From the NCBI RefSeq assembly GCF_016595215.1, contig NZ_JAENHK010000007.1, positions 1 through 64,000 of the forward strand: 64,000 bases of DNA. The letters run 5' to 3'. How positions within the stretch are numbered: position 1 is the stretch's first letter; every line of letters begins with the position of its first letter. Below are positions 56,795 to 64,000 of the stretch, one piece after another. The notes under the pieces were generated by a model. It was not told where the DNA came from, searched no databases, and saw nothing but the letters and a program-made list of their open reading frames with translations. The position numbers and the translations under genes are program-made. This stretch comes from Chryseobacterium paridis. GTDB taxonomy: Bacteria > Bacteroidota > Bacteroidia > Flavobacteriales > Weeksellaceae.

Positions 56795-58633
56795 TCAACT
56801 CCCCAACACCGGTATCCTCGGCATTTTCTCACAAATCATCCCGATCAAAAAGAATGACTTGAACTTCACTTCTTCTCTCTGAAGTTTGTATTCCAGGTTC
56901 AATGGATTCACTGTAGTAATACTGAAATTCTGGTTGAGAATGGCATAATCATCAATTCGTAGTTCAATACTATACTCACCAATCGGGATCATCTGGTTGA
57001 TCATTCCTATTTCATTGGTTTCTATTTCGTAGATTCTGCTATTGTTGGTTCCTTTAATGGAAATAGCACATTTATAAATAGGGTCATTGTTTATTTTATC
57101 CGAAACTTTAAATTGGACATTAGCTCCTGCTGATGGAATTTGGATCGGATATTTTATAGGAACAAAGATGCCTGTATTTCTTATCGGAATTACTGGTTTT
57201 ATAGGTTGGATAGGTGCAATTGGTTGTGGTGGCACAACCGTTGTTACAGGTCTTAAATTTCTGACATTATTAAGAATGTTCATATTCATTTTATTATTGA
57301 ATGCTAGATTAGGACTTGCTTTTGTTGCTTCTGCAACAGGTTCAGTAACAGGCTTCGCTATAGATTCTGTAGCAGAGATTTTTGAACTTTCAATATCAAC
57401 TGTTTTTCTCGTTAAGCTGTTTAATTGATCAGATTTTATTGTTTTGACATTAGTTATAGCTTTCAGGAACTTTTGATTGTTGTTTTTATTCACAAACAGT
57501 TGTTGCTTCATAATTAAAGGACCAAAATAAATAAGCTGATTAGGATTGTTAATGGTATCATTTGTAATGGATGGATCTAAAACTATTTTTAAATTTTTAA
57601 TTAAGATCATTGTTTTTGGAAAAGCAGGGAGTTTGAAATCATTTGAGATGGTTTCTCCATCAGATATTTTTTTAGGTTCATTCCACTCAAAAAGATTGGA
57701 GAGCATAAAGTTTTTATTGAACCAGTTTCTTTTTAAATGGACAAATGAATAGTCCAATTCTACTGCCTGGACTACGCTTTCATCATAATCTATCGACAAA
57801 ATTTCAGATGGTAGATTTTCATTCGAATTTTTTGCTTCTGTATGTAAAATGTCGAGTTCTGACTTTTCGATTCTCATGCTATTCCATCCTGATTCATTTT
57901 CCATAAAATCATAAGGAATGAAATTAATATCATGAATTGAAGCATTGCTGATGACATCTGTTTTCTCTGCGGCATCAAATGTATTTTTGGCACTTTGGGC
58001 CATAGCTAAATATAAATCTGCTTCAGAAGCTTTATTGATTCTTGTAAGTTCTTTTTCAATATAATCTTTGTTGCCTTTTATTTTCCAGTCAGAAAATGCC
58101 AATTCTTTAATCGTATTTAAATTAACTAGCTGATCATTCCAATTGCTCTTTTCCTCATCAGTATCCAATCCGTCGAATAATTCAAGATGAGCTGTAATTT
58201 TATCTACAGTTTGTTCATAGGTCGTTCTGTATTTTTTATAAGCTTTAAATTCTTTGGTATCATTCTTTTTAGCATCAAAAAGTATGGTACTTTGAATGGC
58301 TATCATCTGATCAAGACTTTCCTCGAGATTCTTTAAATTATTTTTATCAAGAATGTCCCTGTAAATATCAAACAGAGAGTTATTAGGATTCAGATCCCAG
58401 AATTGAGAAGAGATAGGAACGGAATTGAGTTCATAAGCCATATTCTGTTTTTTAATGATAGAAAGAGCTTTTTTCTGCTCATCATTAAGAAGGCTTTGCG
58501 GCTTTAGAAGTTCCAGCTCTTCGTTTTCATATACTCTAAGAGAAGGGCAAATCATAGGAAGATCATTTTCCATCGAACTTTGAGACAAATAGGTGTTTTT
58601 AAGCTTTTGGTAAACGGCAATAAAGTATTTCAT
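56795..58633 (-). CDS. Large protein of unknown function with C-terminal carboxypeptidase-regulatory-like domain
   Basis: Not a family I recognise. It has 612 aa with no signal peptide. A helical region (about 90-230) is followed by a beta region (about 285-385) with VELDYSFVHLKRNWFNKNF, KISDG and LIKNLKIVLDP. A Pro/Val/Ile-rich linker (about 470-510) and a beta-sandwich (about 515-600, YEIETNEIGMINQMIPIGEYSIELR) resembling CarboxypepD_reg end the protein. Its helical and beta regions align by eye with the protein encoded upstream (58704-60314), so the two are paralogues. It is 70 bp downstream of that gene. Confidence 0.8.
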   Translation of the reverse strand: MKYFIAVYQKLKNTYLSQSSMENDLPMICPSLRVYENEELELLKPQSLLNDEQKKALSIIKKQNMAYELNSVPISSQFWDLNPNNSLFDIYRDILDKNNLKNLEESLDQMIAIQSTILFDAKKNDTKEFKAYKKYRTTYEQTVDKITAHLELFDGLDTDEEKSNWNDQLVNLNTIKELAFSDWKIKGNKDYIEKELTRINKASEADLYLAMAQSAKNTFDAAEKTDVISNASIHDINFIPYDFMENESGWNSMRIEKSELDILHTEAKNSNENLPSEILSIDYDESVVQAVELDYSFVHLKRNWFNKNFMLSNLFEWNEPKKISDGETISNDFKLPAFPKTMILIKNLKIVLDPSITNDTINNPNQLIYFGPLIMKQQLFVNKNNNQKFLKAITNVKTIKSDQLNSLTRKTVDIESSKISATESIAKPVTEPVAEATKASPNLAFNNKMNMNILNNVRNLRPVTTVVPPQPIAPIQPIKPVIPIRNTGIFVPIKYPIQIPSAGANVQFKVSDKINNDPIYKCAISIKGTNNSRIYEIETNEIGMINQMIPIGEYSIELRIDDYAILNQNFSITTVNPLNLEYKLQREEVKFKSFFLIGMICEKMPRIPVLGS

Positions 58634-58703
58634 GGCATTAGTTTTTAGTTTTAAATAACCGACAGAAAAGATTTCTGCCGGCTATTCTTTATTGAGAAGG
58701 ATA

Positions 58704-60314
58704 TTATGATTTTCCGTCAGTCCATTTCTTGATTTCAGGATTTGGATTTGGAGATTTTGGAATGACATGGCATTTATAACCGATGATGTAAATTCCATCA
58801 GAAGTTAATTTTTTGCCATTCCATTTAGCATTAGACTGTACGTCCTGGTTATCGTAGCTGTAAGTTCCTCCGAAAACGAAAGGTCCGATTCCTACTGCAG
58901 CCCCCGATGTTACAGAGTTCTTTACATCTGTAAATGCTGTACTGTTGTTTGTGAAGTCTAAAGAAACATCTTTTGCAATGATCAGTTCAGTAATTATAGA
59001 TGGCATTAGCCCTTTACCTTTTCCATCGCTGATTACGTCACCACTTAAAGTTTGTGGAGATTGCTCATGTAATTTCCAGTATTTGGACTCTATGAAATTT
59101 TGGTTCAGCCATCCTCTCTCTACTCTTACTTTTCCTAATTTGAAAGATATTTTCATATTGGTGTAGTCTGTATTGATTTTCGTCTTTTCGTGTTTTCCAC
59201 CTCCTTTAGCGCCGATAGAGAAGATACCCAGGCTAAATCCTGCAGCTGCACTCCAGTTGTGAACAGATTTTGAGTAATCATAATTAGATTCGCCTTCCAC
59301 GATGGTCACTGTTGGCCATCCTTTAGATTCCTTCAAAGCATTAGCTGCTACCGGAATAGAAGGAGAGTAGTTGGTGTAGTCGAGAACTCTTGTTCTTTGA
59401 CTGTTTCTGAATTCAGATTCCATTCTTTTTTTAATGACAAGCATGTTTTTTTGCTCTACCTCACTCAGGTAATTCTGGATTTTCTCAACAGCTTCTTTGT
59501 ATCCTAAAGATTGCCATGCCTTAAGTGATGCATCTTCACGCTTCTTCATGTTCTTGCCATCTATTGATAACTTGGCCATTGCTTCTGGATCTCCATTGTC
59601 AGCGGCAGTTCTTATTTCGTTGTTGGCGTCTACTATATCGTAATATTTCATTTGATATTCCACATACTTAGAATAGGTTGGAGAAACGAAAGTGTGGAAG
59701 ATCTCTGGCTTATTCATATCGTCAATAGGAGAATTAGGATCAAAATCTGTGTTTTTTACTTTTTTGATTTTGAAAAGCTTATCTCTTAATGTGTTCAGTT
59801 TCTTTTCTACTTTTTCATCAAATTGAGTATCTACTACTACAGACCATTGTAAAAGATCTTCATATACTTTCGAAACTCTTTTCTGAGAATCATTCATAAT
59901 GCTCATGATAGACATTGATCTTCCGTTCCCAGAGCTGGTAAGGGGAGGTAATTGCGAAGGAATAACGTCTACCATTGCGGCAAATTGCTCCATTTGAAGA
60001 TATTTTCTGAACTTACTGTTTGATAAGGCATTCTGATAAGCTTCCATATCAATTTTAGGATTTCCGTTCGCATCCAGAATTGGTTCTCCTTTTGCGTCAA
60101 GCATTGGTTTTGGAGAAGGAGCATCTCCGAAAAGACCGTTAAGAGCATAGTCAAAAGTGTCCTCGGAAAGAGTAATCCCTACCGGATCAAATGAAATGAA
60201 ATCATTAGGTCCCAGAGAATCCGGATCTCCGCCATTAGTTACTGTGTCATACACTTGTTTTAAAAGCATGCTCATTAATGAGTTTGATTTTGCTTCTTGA
60301 GTTAAAGTTGGCAT
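58704..60314 (-). CDS. Large protein of unknown function, paralogue of the downstream protein
   Basis: Not a recognised family. It has 536 aa, no signal peptide and no lipobox. A helical, charged middle (about 150-310) precedes a Gly-rich beta region (about 355-520). WSAAAGFSLGIFSIGAKGGG and SGAAVGIGPFVFGGTYSY could be amphipathic strands. The motif VRVERGWLNQNFIESKYW ... ISDGKGKG ... LIIAKDVSLDF corresponds to the downstream protein. A TACATTTG -7 box at 60379 makes it the first gene of the module. A pore- or shell-forming role is only a guess. Confidence 0.8.
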   Translation of the reverse strand: MPTLTQEAKSNSLMSMLLKQVYDTVTNGGDPDSLGPNDFISFDPVGITLSEDTFDYALNGLFGDAPSPKPMLDAKGEPILDANGNPKIDMEAYQNALSNSKFRKYLQMEQFAAMVDVIPSQLPPLTSSGNGRSMSIMSIMNDSQKRVSKVYEDLLQWSVVVDTQFDEKVEKKLNTLRDKLFKIKKVKNTDFDPNSPIDDMNKPEIFHTFVSPTYSKYVEYQMKYYDIVDANNEIRTAADNGDPEAMAKLSIDGKNMKKREDASLKAWQSLGYKEAVEKIQNYLSEVEQKNMLVIKKRMESEFRNSQRTRVLDYTNYSPSIPVAANALKESKGWPTVTIVEGESNYDYSKSVHNWSAAAGFSLGIFSIGAKGGGKHEKTKINTDYTNMKISFKLGKVRVERGWLNQNFIESKYWKLHEQSPQTLSGDVISDGKGKGLMPSIITELIIAKDVSLDFTNNSTAFTDVKNSVTSGAAVGIGPFVFGGTYSYDNQDVQSNAKWNGKKLTSDGIYIIGYKCHVIPKSPNPNPEIKKWTDGKS

Positions 60315-60378
60315 AATTATTAAGTTTTTATTTTTGCTTACTCTTTTCGGTTTTCAGCATCCCCGCTTTTGTATGGTA

Positions 60379-60386
60379 CAAATGTA
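60379..60386 (-). promoter_or_regulatory. -7 box of the unknown-protein/muramidase module
   Basis: The minus strand reads TACATTTG, 65 bp upstream of the first gene's ATG. No -33 TTG seen. Confidence 0.5.
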
Positions 60387-60694
60387 TTTTAGCTTATAAT
60401 GAAATGTCTCAGTATTTTTCCTGTTTAGTGATGTGCTTTTTACTATTTTTTAATTTTTATTGAATTTTATTAATCAAAACATGATTATTGTTGTAAAATA
60501 AAAAGCAAAAATATTCTGTTTTAATATTTTTAATATTTCACGTGTATTTGAGTTTTACAATTGTCATAAAATTTTTTAAAATATTAATGTTTTAATAAAT
60601 ATTTGGCAAATATTTTGATATTGTAACATTACTTGTCGACGAGTACTATAAAACTAATAATCATCCTTTATTAACAGTTTAAATATTTTAAGTG
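60387..60694. other. AT-rich divergent spacer with an operator-like palindrome
   Basis: No ORF. A perfect 9-bp-arm palindrome, AAATATTTG-G-CAAATATTT, lies at 60597-60615, 80 bp before tonB. It could be an operator for tonB; no regulator is identified. Confidence 0.45.
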
Positions 60695-61534
60695 ATGAAA
60701 CACCTACAAACCAATCAGGAATTTCGTTTCAATGAAGTTCTTTTCGAGCATCGTAACAAGGAATATGGTGCTTATGTTTTAAGAAATGAGTCAGACAAAA
60801 TACTAACAAAAGCACTGTTCGTAGGTGTAAGTTTGTTGGCAGCTATTTCGATTACTCCGCTAGCTATATCGGCTTTTAAAAGTGAGGCACCGCTAAAAGC
60901 GCCTATTGCACCAGTTTATCATCCGATGGATATTCCTAATGATCCTCCAGTAAAAGACCCGCCAGCTCAAATTAAGCCAGAACCTCTTCGAGCTGAAAAG
61001 GTAAAAACCTATGATGATAGACTACCAGAGCCAAAAGCAATTGTTAGGAATGAGAAAAAAGAAATAGTAGACAAGGAGAATGCATTGGCAAGCACGCAAA
61101 CCTCTCCTGGTAAAGAAGTTGAGAATACAAAGTATATTCCGGCTCTCCCTCAGAATATTGGAACAGGAAGTATACCACAGGTAAAACCCGAAATTCCTGC
61201 AGAGAAACCAGATCCTAAAAAAATTGAAACGGAACTAAGTGTTGAAGCTAATTTCGTTGGTGGAATCGATTCATTCAGAAATAAAGTGATGAATAATTTT
61301 GATGGTTCCGGATTTGAAACAGATGGAGTAGTAAAAACTACCATTACTTTTATTGTGGAGATCGACGGGACAATCTCAGGGATCAAGGCTAATGGTACCA
61401 ATGCAGATTTCAATAGTGAAGCTATGAGAACTATAAAATCGATCAGAGGAAAATGGGTGCCAGGAAAAAATAAAAATGGTGAGGCAGTAAGAAGTTATTT
61501 CAAATTTCCAATTTCGATGAAGTTCGATCAATAG
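60695..61534 (+). CDS. TonB family energy transducer
   Basis: This 279-aa inner-membrane protein transmits ion-gradient energy to TonB-dependent receptors. It has the Bacteroidetes N-terminus FNEVLFEHRNKEYGAYVLR, one membrane helix (about 36-60), a Pro/Lys-rich periplasmic linker (about 75-180) and a C-terminal TonB domain (about 190-279, VKTTITFIVEIDGTISGIK ... IKSIRGKWVPGKNKNGEAV). The ATG at 60695 was chosen over a GTG three bases earlier. It may energise the receptors at 7405 and 11640, though many TonB paralogues exist. Confidence 0.93.
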   Translation: MKHLQTNQEFRFNEVLFEHRNKEYGAYVLRNESDKILTKALFVGVSLLAAISITPLAISAFKSEAPLKAPIAPVYHPMDIPNDPPVKDPPAQIKPEPLRAEKVKTYDDRLPEPKAIVRNEKKEIVDKENALASTQTSPGKEVENTKYIPALPQNIGTGSIPQVKPEIPAEKPDPKKIETELSVEANFVGGIDSFRNKVMNNFDGSGFETDGVVKTTITFIVEIDGTISGIKANGTNADFNSEAMRTIKSIRGKWVPGKNKNGEAVRSYFKFPISMKFDQ

Positions 61535-61557
61535 ATATTAAAAATAAATCTTGACAG

Positions 61558-61597
61558 TTATCCACAAAATACTATTTTTTGTGGATAATTTTTTTTA
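61558..61597 (+). terminator. tonB terminator built from two inverted DnaA-box-like sequences
   Basis: Arms TTATCCACAAAA (61558-61569) and TTTTGTGGATAA (61577-61588), 7-nt loop, then T8. Each arm contains the nonamer TTATCCACA, the E. coli consensus DnaA box, in opposite orientations. Confidence 0.85.
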
Positions 61598-61672
61598 GGG
61601 TTAAATTCTTTATTAACAATACTTTAACTCATTTTTAGTTTTCATCATTCATTAAGAGCAAAGAAAAATGTG

Positions 61673-61680
61673 TATTTTTG
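61673..61680 (+). promoter_or_regulatory. -7 box of the parAB promoter
   Basis: TATTTTTG, 18 bp before the parA ATG. Confidence 0.5.
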
Positions 61681-61698
61681 AGGCTTAAAGTTCTAATA

Positions 61699-62472
61699 AT
61701 GGGAAAAATCATAGGTATCGCTAATCAGAAAGGAGGAGTTGGAAAAACGACAACAGCTGTAAATCTGGCAGCGGCATTAGGGGTATTGGAAAAGAAAATA
61801 TTAATTATTGATGCTGATCCTCAGGCTAATGCCACTTCAGGATTAGGTGTTGAAGATGTTCAATATTCTACATACAATCTCTTGGAACATAGTGTAGAAA
61901 CCACGAATTGTATCAAGAAAACGGCTACGCCAAATCTTGATATTGTTCCGTCTCATATAGACTTAGTAGCTGCGGAAATTGAGTTGGTAGACAAAGAAGA
62001 TCGTGAGTATATGCTTAAAAAGGCATTGGAATCTGTAAAAGATGATTATGATTTTATCATTATTGATTGTGCACCAAGTTTAGGTTTGATTACCGTGAAT
62101 GCATTGACTGCAGCTGATTCTGTTATTATCCCGATCCAGTGTGAATATTTTGCATTGGAAGGTCTTGGGAAACTTTTGAATACCATTAAAAACGTTCAGA
62201 AAATCCACAATAAAGATCTTGATATCGAAGGTTTGCTTTTGACAATGTATGACAGTAGATTGAGGTTATCTAACCAGGTAGTGGAAGAGGTAAATGCTCA
62301 TTTTCCCGAAATGGTTTTCGAAACCATTATTAGCAGAAACGTAAGATTAAGTGAAGCTCCAAGTTTCGGAGAAAGTATTTTAAATTACGATGCAGAAAGT
62401 AAAGGAGCAATTCAGTATATTCAGTTGGCAGAAGAGGTTCTGTTAAAAAACGAAAATTTAGTAAAGAATTAA
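61699..62472 (+). CDS. parA: Chromosome-partitioning ATPase ParA
   Basis: This 257-aa P-loop ATPase of the ParA/Soj type drives origin segregation with ParB-parS. The deviant Walker A is NQKGGVGKTTTAVNLA (about 8-23), with Walker A' IIDADPQANATSGLG and IIDCAPSLG. No N-terminal HTH extension is present, so it is the chromosomal type. The ATG at 61699 (MGKIIGIANQKGG) was chosen; a TTG at 61678 would add 7 residues and overlap the -7 box. parB follows after 72 bp. Confidence 0.96.
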   Translation: MGKIIGIANQKGGVGKTTTAVNLAAALGVLEKKILIIDADPQANATSGLGVEDVQYSTYNLLEHSVETTNCIKKTATPNLDIVPSHIDLVAAEIELVDKEDREYMLKKALESVKDDYDFIIIDCAPSLGLITVNALTAADSVIIPIQCEYFALEGLGKLLNTIKNVQKIHNKDLDIEGLLLTMYDSRLRLSNQVVEEVNAHFPEMVFETIISRNVRLSEAPSFGESILNYDAESKGAIQYIQLAEEVLLKNENLVKN

Positions 62473-62544
62473 ATTTAATAATGAATGCTCAATGAATGAA
62501 TGTTATGGCAATCATTTAGTGATCATCATTTACCAATTATATTT

Positions 62545-63435
62545 ATGAAGGATAAAAAAAGAGCGATGGGACGAGGTTTAGGAGCTATATTAAGCGCTGA
62601 ATCGAAAGCGACTGTTAATTCTGCTACCGATGAGGGAGCAGACAAGTTTGTTGGAAATATTGTAGAAGTTGCGATTGAAGATATTTATCCTAATCCGACT
62701 CAGCCAAGAACTTATTTTGACGAGAAAGCTTTAAATGAACTTGCTCAATCAATTAAAAATCTAGGGGTCATCCAGCCCATCACCTTAAGAAAAGAAGGGG
62801 AGAGATTTGAGATTATATCAGGGGAAAGACGTTTTAGAGCTAGTAAAATTGCTGGTTTAACTTCTATTCCTGCTTACATTCGTTTAGTAAATGATCAGGA
62901 GCTTTTAGAAATGGCTCTTGTTGAAAATATTCAAAGAGAAGACCTTGATTCTATTGAGATTGCCCTTACTTACCAAAGACTTCTGGATGAGATCGGAATG
63001 ACTCAGGAAAATCTTAGCCAGAGAGTAGGTAAGGACAGAAGTACCATTACCAATTCCATCAGATTGTTGAGATTGAGTCCGGATATCCAGAATGCTATCC
63101 GAAGTGGTGAGATTTCTGCGGGGCACGGTAGAGCAATCATAAGCATGGAGAATGATGAGTTGCAGCAAATTTTATTTGACCTTATCATTAAAGAGCAGCT
63201 CAATGTACGTCAGGCAGAACAGGCTGCTACAGCATTGAAGAATCCAAAATCACCTGCTGCCAAAAAAGTAAAAGCGGAACTTTCCAATAATTATAAAAGA
63301 GCCCAGAAAACAATTTCTGACATCTTAGATGTAAAAGTGGAGATCAAAACGACTGGGAATGGTAAAAAAGGTAAAATTGTTCTTGACTTTAAGAACGAGG
63401 ATGAATTGGAATACATCCTATCCCACATTAAATAA
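62545..63435 (+). CDS. parB: Chromosome-partitioning protein ParB
   Basis: This 296-aa CTPase/DNA-binding protein loads at parS and spreads. The start MKDKKRAMGRGLGAILS matches the family; upstream extension is not needed. The CTP-binding N-terminal region holds NPTQPRTYFDEKALNELAQSI, ISGERRFRAS and ALVENIQRED. The HTH is near 150-185 (RVGKDRSTITNSIRLL) with the following SAGHGRAI. The dimer domain is C-terminal. No canonical parS was found in the window. Confidence 0.96.
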   Translation: MKDKKRAMGRGLGAILSAESKATVNSATDEGADKFVGNIVEVAIEDIYPNPTQPRTYFDEKALNELAQSIKNLGVIQPITLRKEGERFEIISGERRFRASKIAGLTSIPAYIRLVNDQELLEMALVENIQREDLDSIEIALTYQRLLDEIGMTQENLSQRVGKDRSTITNSIRLLRLSPDIQNAIRSGEISAGHGRAIISMENDELQQILFDLIIKEQLNVRQAEQAATALKNPKSPAAKKVKAELSNNYKRAQKTISDILDVKVEIKTTGNGKKGKIVLDFKNEDELEYILSHIK

Positions 63436-64000
63436 ATGAAGAAATTATTGTTCACTTTTTTCTTGTGTCTGTTTGCATTAGCCTATTCACAAGTAAATCC
63501 AAATGATACAATTCGGGTAGAGCACCATCCGAAGGATAGTGTTTCTGCTGCAAAGCCACAGAAATCTGAGGCTAAAGTGGTTGCAGATCTTGAAAAAGCA
63601 AATGGGCCTACAGCAAAAACTTTAAAATTAAATCCTACAAAAGCAGGTCTGTACTCTGCTGTTTTTCCCGGACTTGGTCAGTTTTATAATAAAAAATATT
63701 GGAAAATCCCTATTGTTTGGGGAGCTGTAGGAACTGGAGTTGGAATTGCCATGTGGAATGATAAACAGTACAAGAAGTACAGAGAGTATTATATTGCCAA
63801 ATTAAATGGAACTCCCAATGAATTTATCGATAGCCGACCATGGTTGGATAAAGTAGCATTAGCAAACGTACAGGATAGGGCAAAAAGACAAAGAGATTAC
63901 GCCATAGCGATCAGTGGGTTGATCTACATTTTAAGTATTGTAGATGCTGTGGTAGATGCTCATCTTTACGAAAGCCGCCATGACCCTGATTTAACTTTTA
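63436..64000 (+). CDS. DUF5683 domain-containing protein, C-terminally cut by the window end
   Basis: The ATG directly follows the parB stop. It encodes a signal peptide (MKKLLFTFFLCLFALAYSQ). A polar linker follows, then the DUF5683 core: TKAGLYSAVFPGLGQFYNKKYWKIPIVWGAVG, with two hydrophobic segments and IAISGLIYILSIVDAVVDAHL. At least 188 aa lie in the window. It is an envelope protein of unknown function that is commonly found after parAB in Flavobacteriia, consistent with one operon. Confidence 0.88.
   Translation, partial: MKKLLFTFFLCLFALAYSQVNPNDTIRVEHHPKDSVSAAKPQKSEAKVVADLEKANGPTAKTLKLNPTKAGLYSAVFPGLGQFYNKKYWKIPIVWGAVGTGVGIAMWNDKQYKKYREYYIAKLNGTPNEFIDSRPWLDKVALANVQDRAKRQRDYAIAISGLIYILSIVDAVVDAHLYESRHDPDLTF

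Noticed and set aside
60530..60560. CACGTG-containing stretch near 60540 as a parS site
   Set aside because: Only the core TTCACGTG is present; the symmetric flanks of canonical parS (TGTTnCACGTGnAACA) are missing.
61678..61698. Longer ParA start (TTG) adding MRLKVLI
   Set aside because: The ATG at 61699 begins the conserved ParA N-terminus, and the -7 box overlaps the TTG.

Overview
The window looks like a chromosomal segment of a Flavobacteriia member, most likely Chryseobacterium or a close Weeksellaceae relative. The reasons are low G+C, SusC/SusD and Oar-like TonB-dependent receptors, an S46 dipeptidyl-peptidase, GSCFA, DUF5683 and DUF4269 proteins, a short adenylate kinase, and recurrent Bacteroidetes-type -7 boxes (TAnnTTTG) ahead of genes. 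The assignment rests on recognising families by eye; no database search was run.

Layout. 1-140: 3' end of a 5S rRNA and its terminator. 492-7161: MBL-fold protein, S46 peptidase (DPP11-like by its S1-site Arg), NlpE-like lipoprotein, MgtC-like protein and LigA. 7405-17702: a probable phosphorus-scavenging locus with an Oar-like receptor, GDPD, SusC, SusD and a calcineurin-type phosphoesterase; both receptor promoters carry arrays of TTAAnn boxes about 11 nt apart that resemble Pho boxes. 17846-21949: SDR, PrmA, SH3-like protein, class C acid phosphatase and GNAT. 22147-26590: two diverged copies of a tRNA cluster flank a four-gene island (cupin, DoxX, ArsR, MDR oxidoreductase). Each copy carries tandem tRNA-Lys 3'-half remnants, and one remnant overlaps the end of a GIY-YIG nuclease gene. 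26727-33599: amidase, AspA, two glycosyltransferases (both TTG starts), a Wzx-like flippase and an FkbM methyltransferase. 33794-39098: DUF2461 and a TolC-MacA-MacB(ATPase)-MacB(permease) efflux operon. 39326-47715: two DEAD-box helicases, DUF47-Pit phosphate transport, polyprenyl synthase, GSCFA, DUF4269 and TatD. 47918-55373: beta-barrel protein, ObgE, Adk, Hpt, ABC-F, lipase-like hydrolase and PurA. 55754-60314: an unusual module of a muramidase and two paralogous large proteins of unknown function, with an octanucleotide tandem repeat. 60695-64000: TonB, ParA, ParB and a truncated DUF5683 protein.

Strongest leads. (1) The GIY-YIG / tRNA-Lys-remnant cassettes and their array downstream of tRNA-Arg. 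(2) The muramidase plus paralogous-protein module with a repeat that could vary in length. (3) Pho-box-like arrays at two receptor promoters, with a possible repressive arrangement at DUF47-pit. (4) A shared TATTTCG-N8-CGAAATA operator for the ArsR regulator and the oxidoreductase. (5) A leader hairpin with a five-codon upstream ORF on the ABC-F gene. All of these come from reading the sequence directly and need computation or experiment to confirm.
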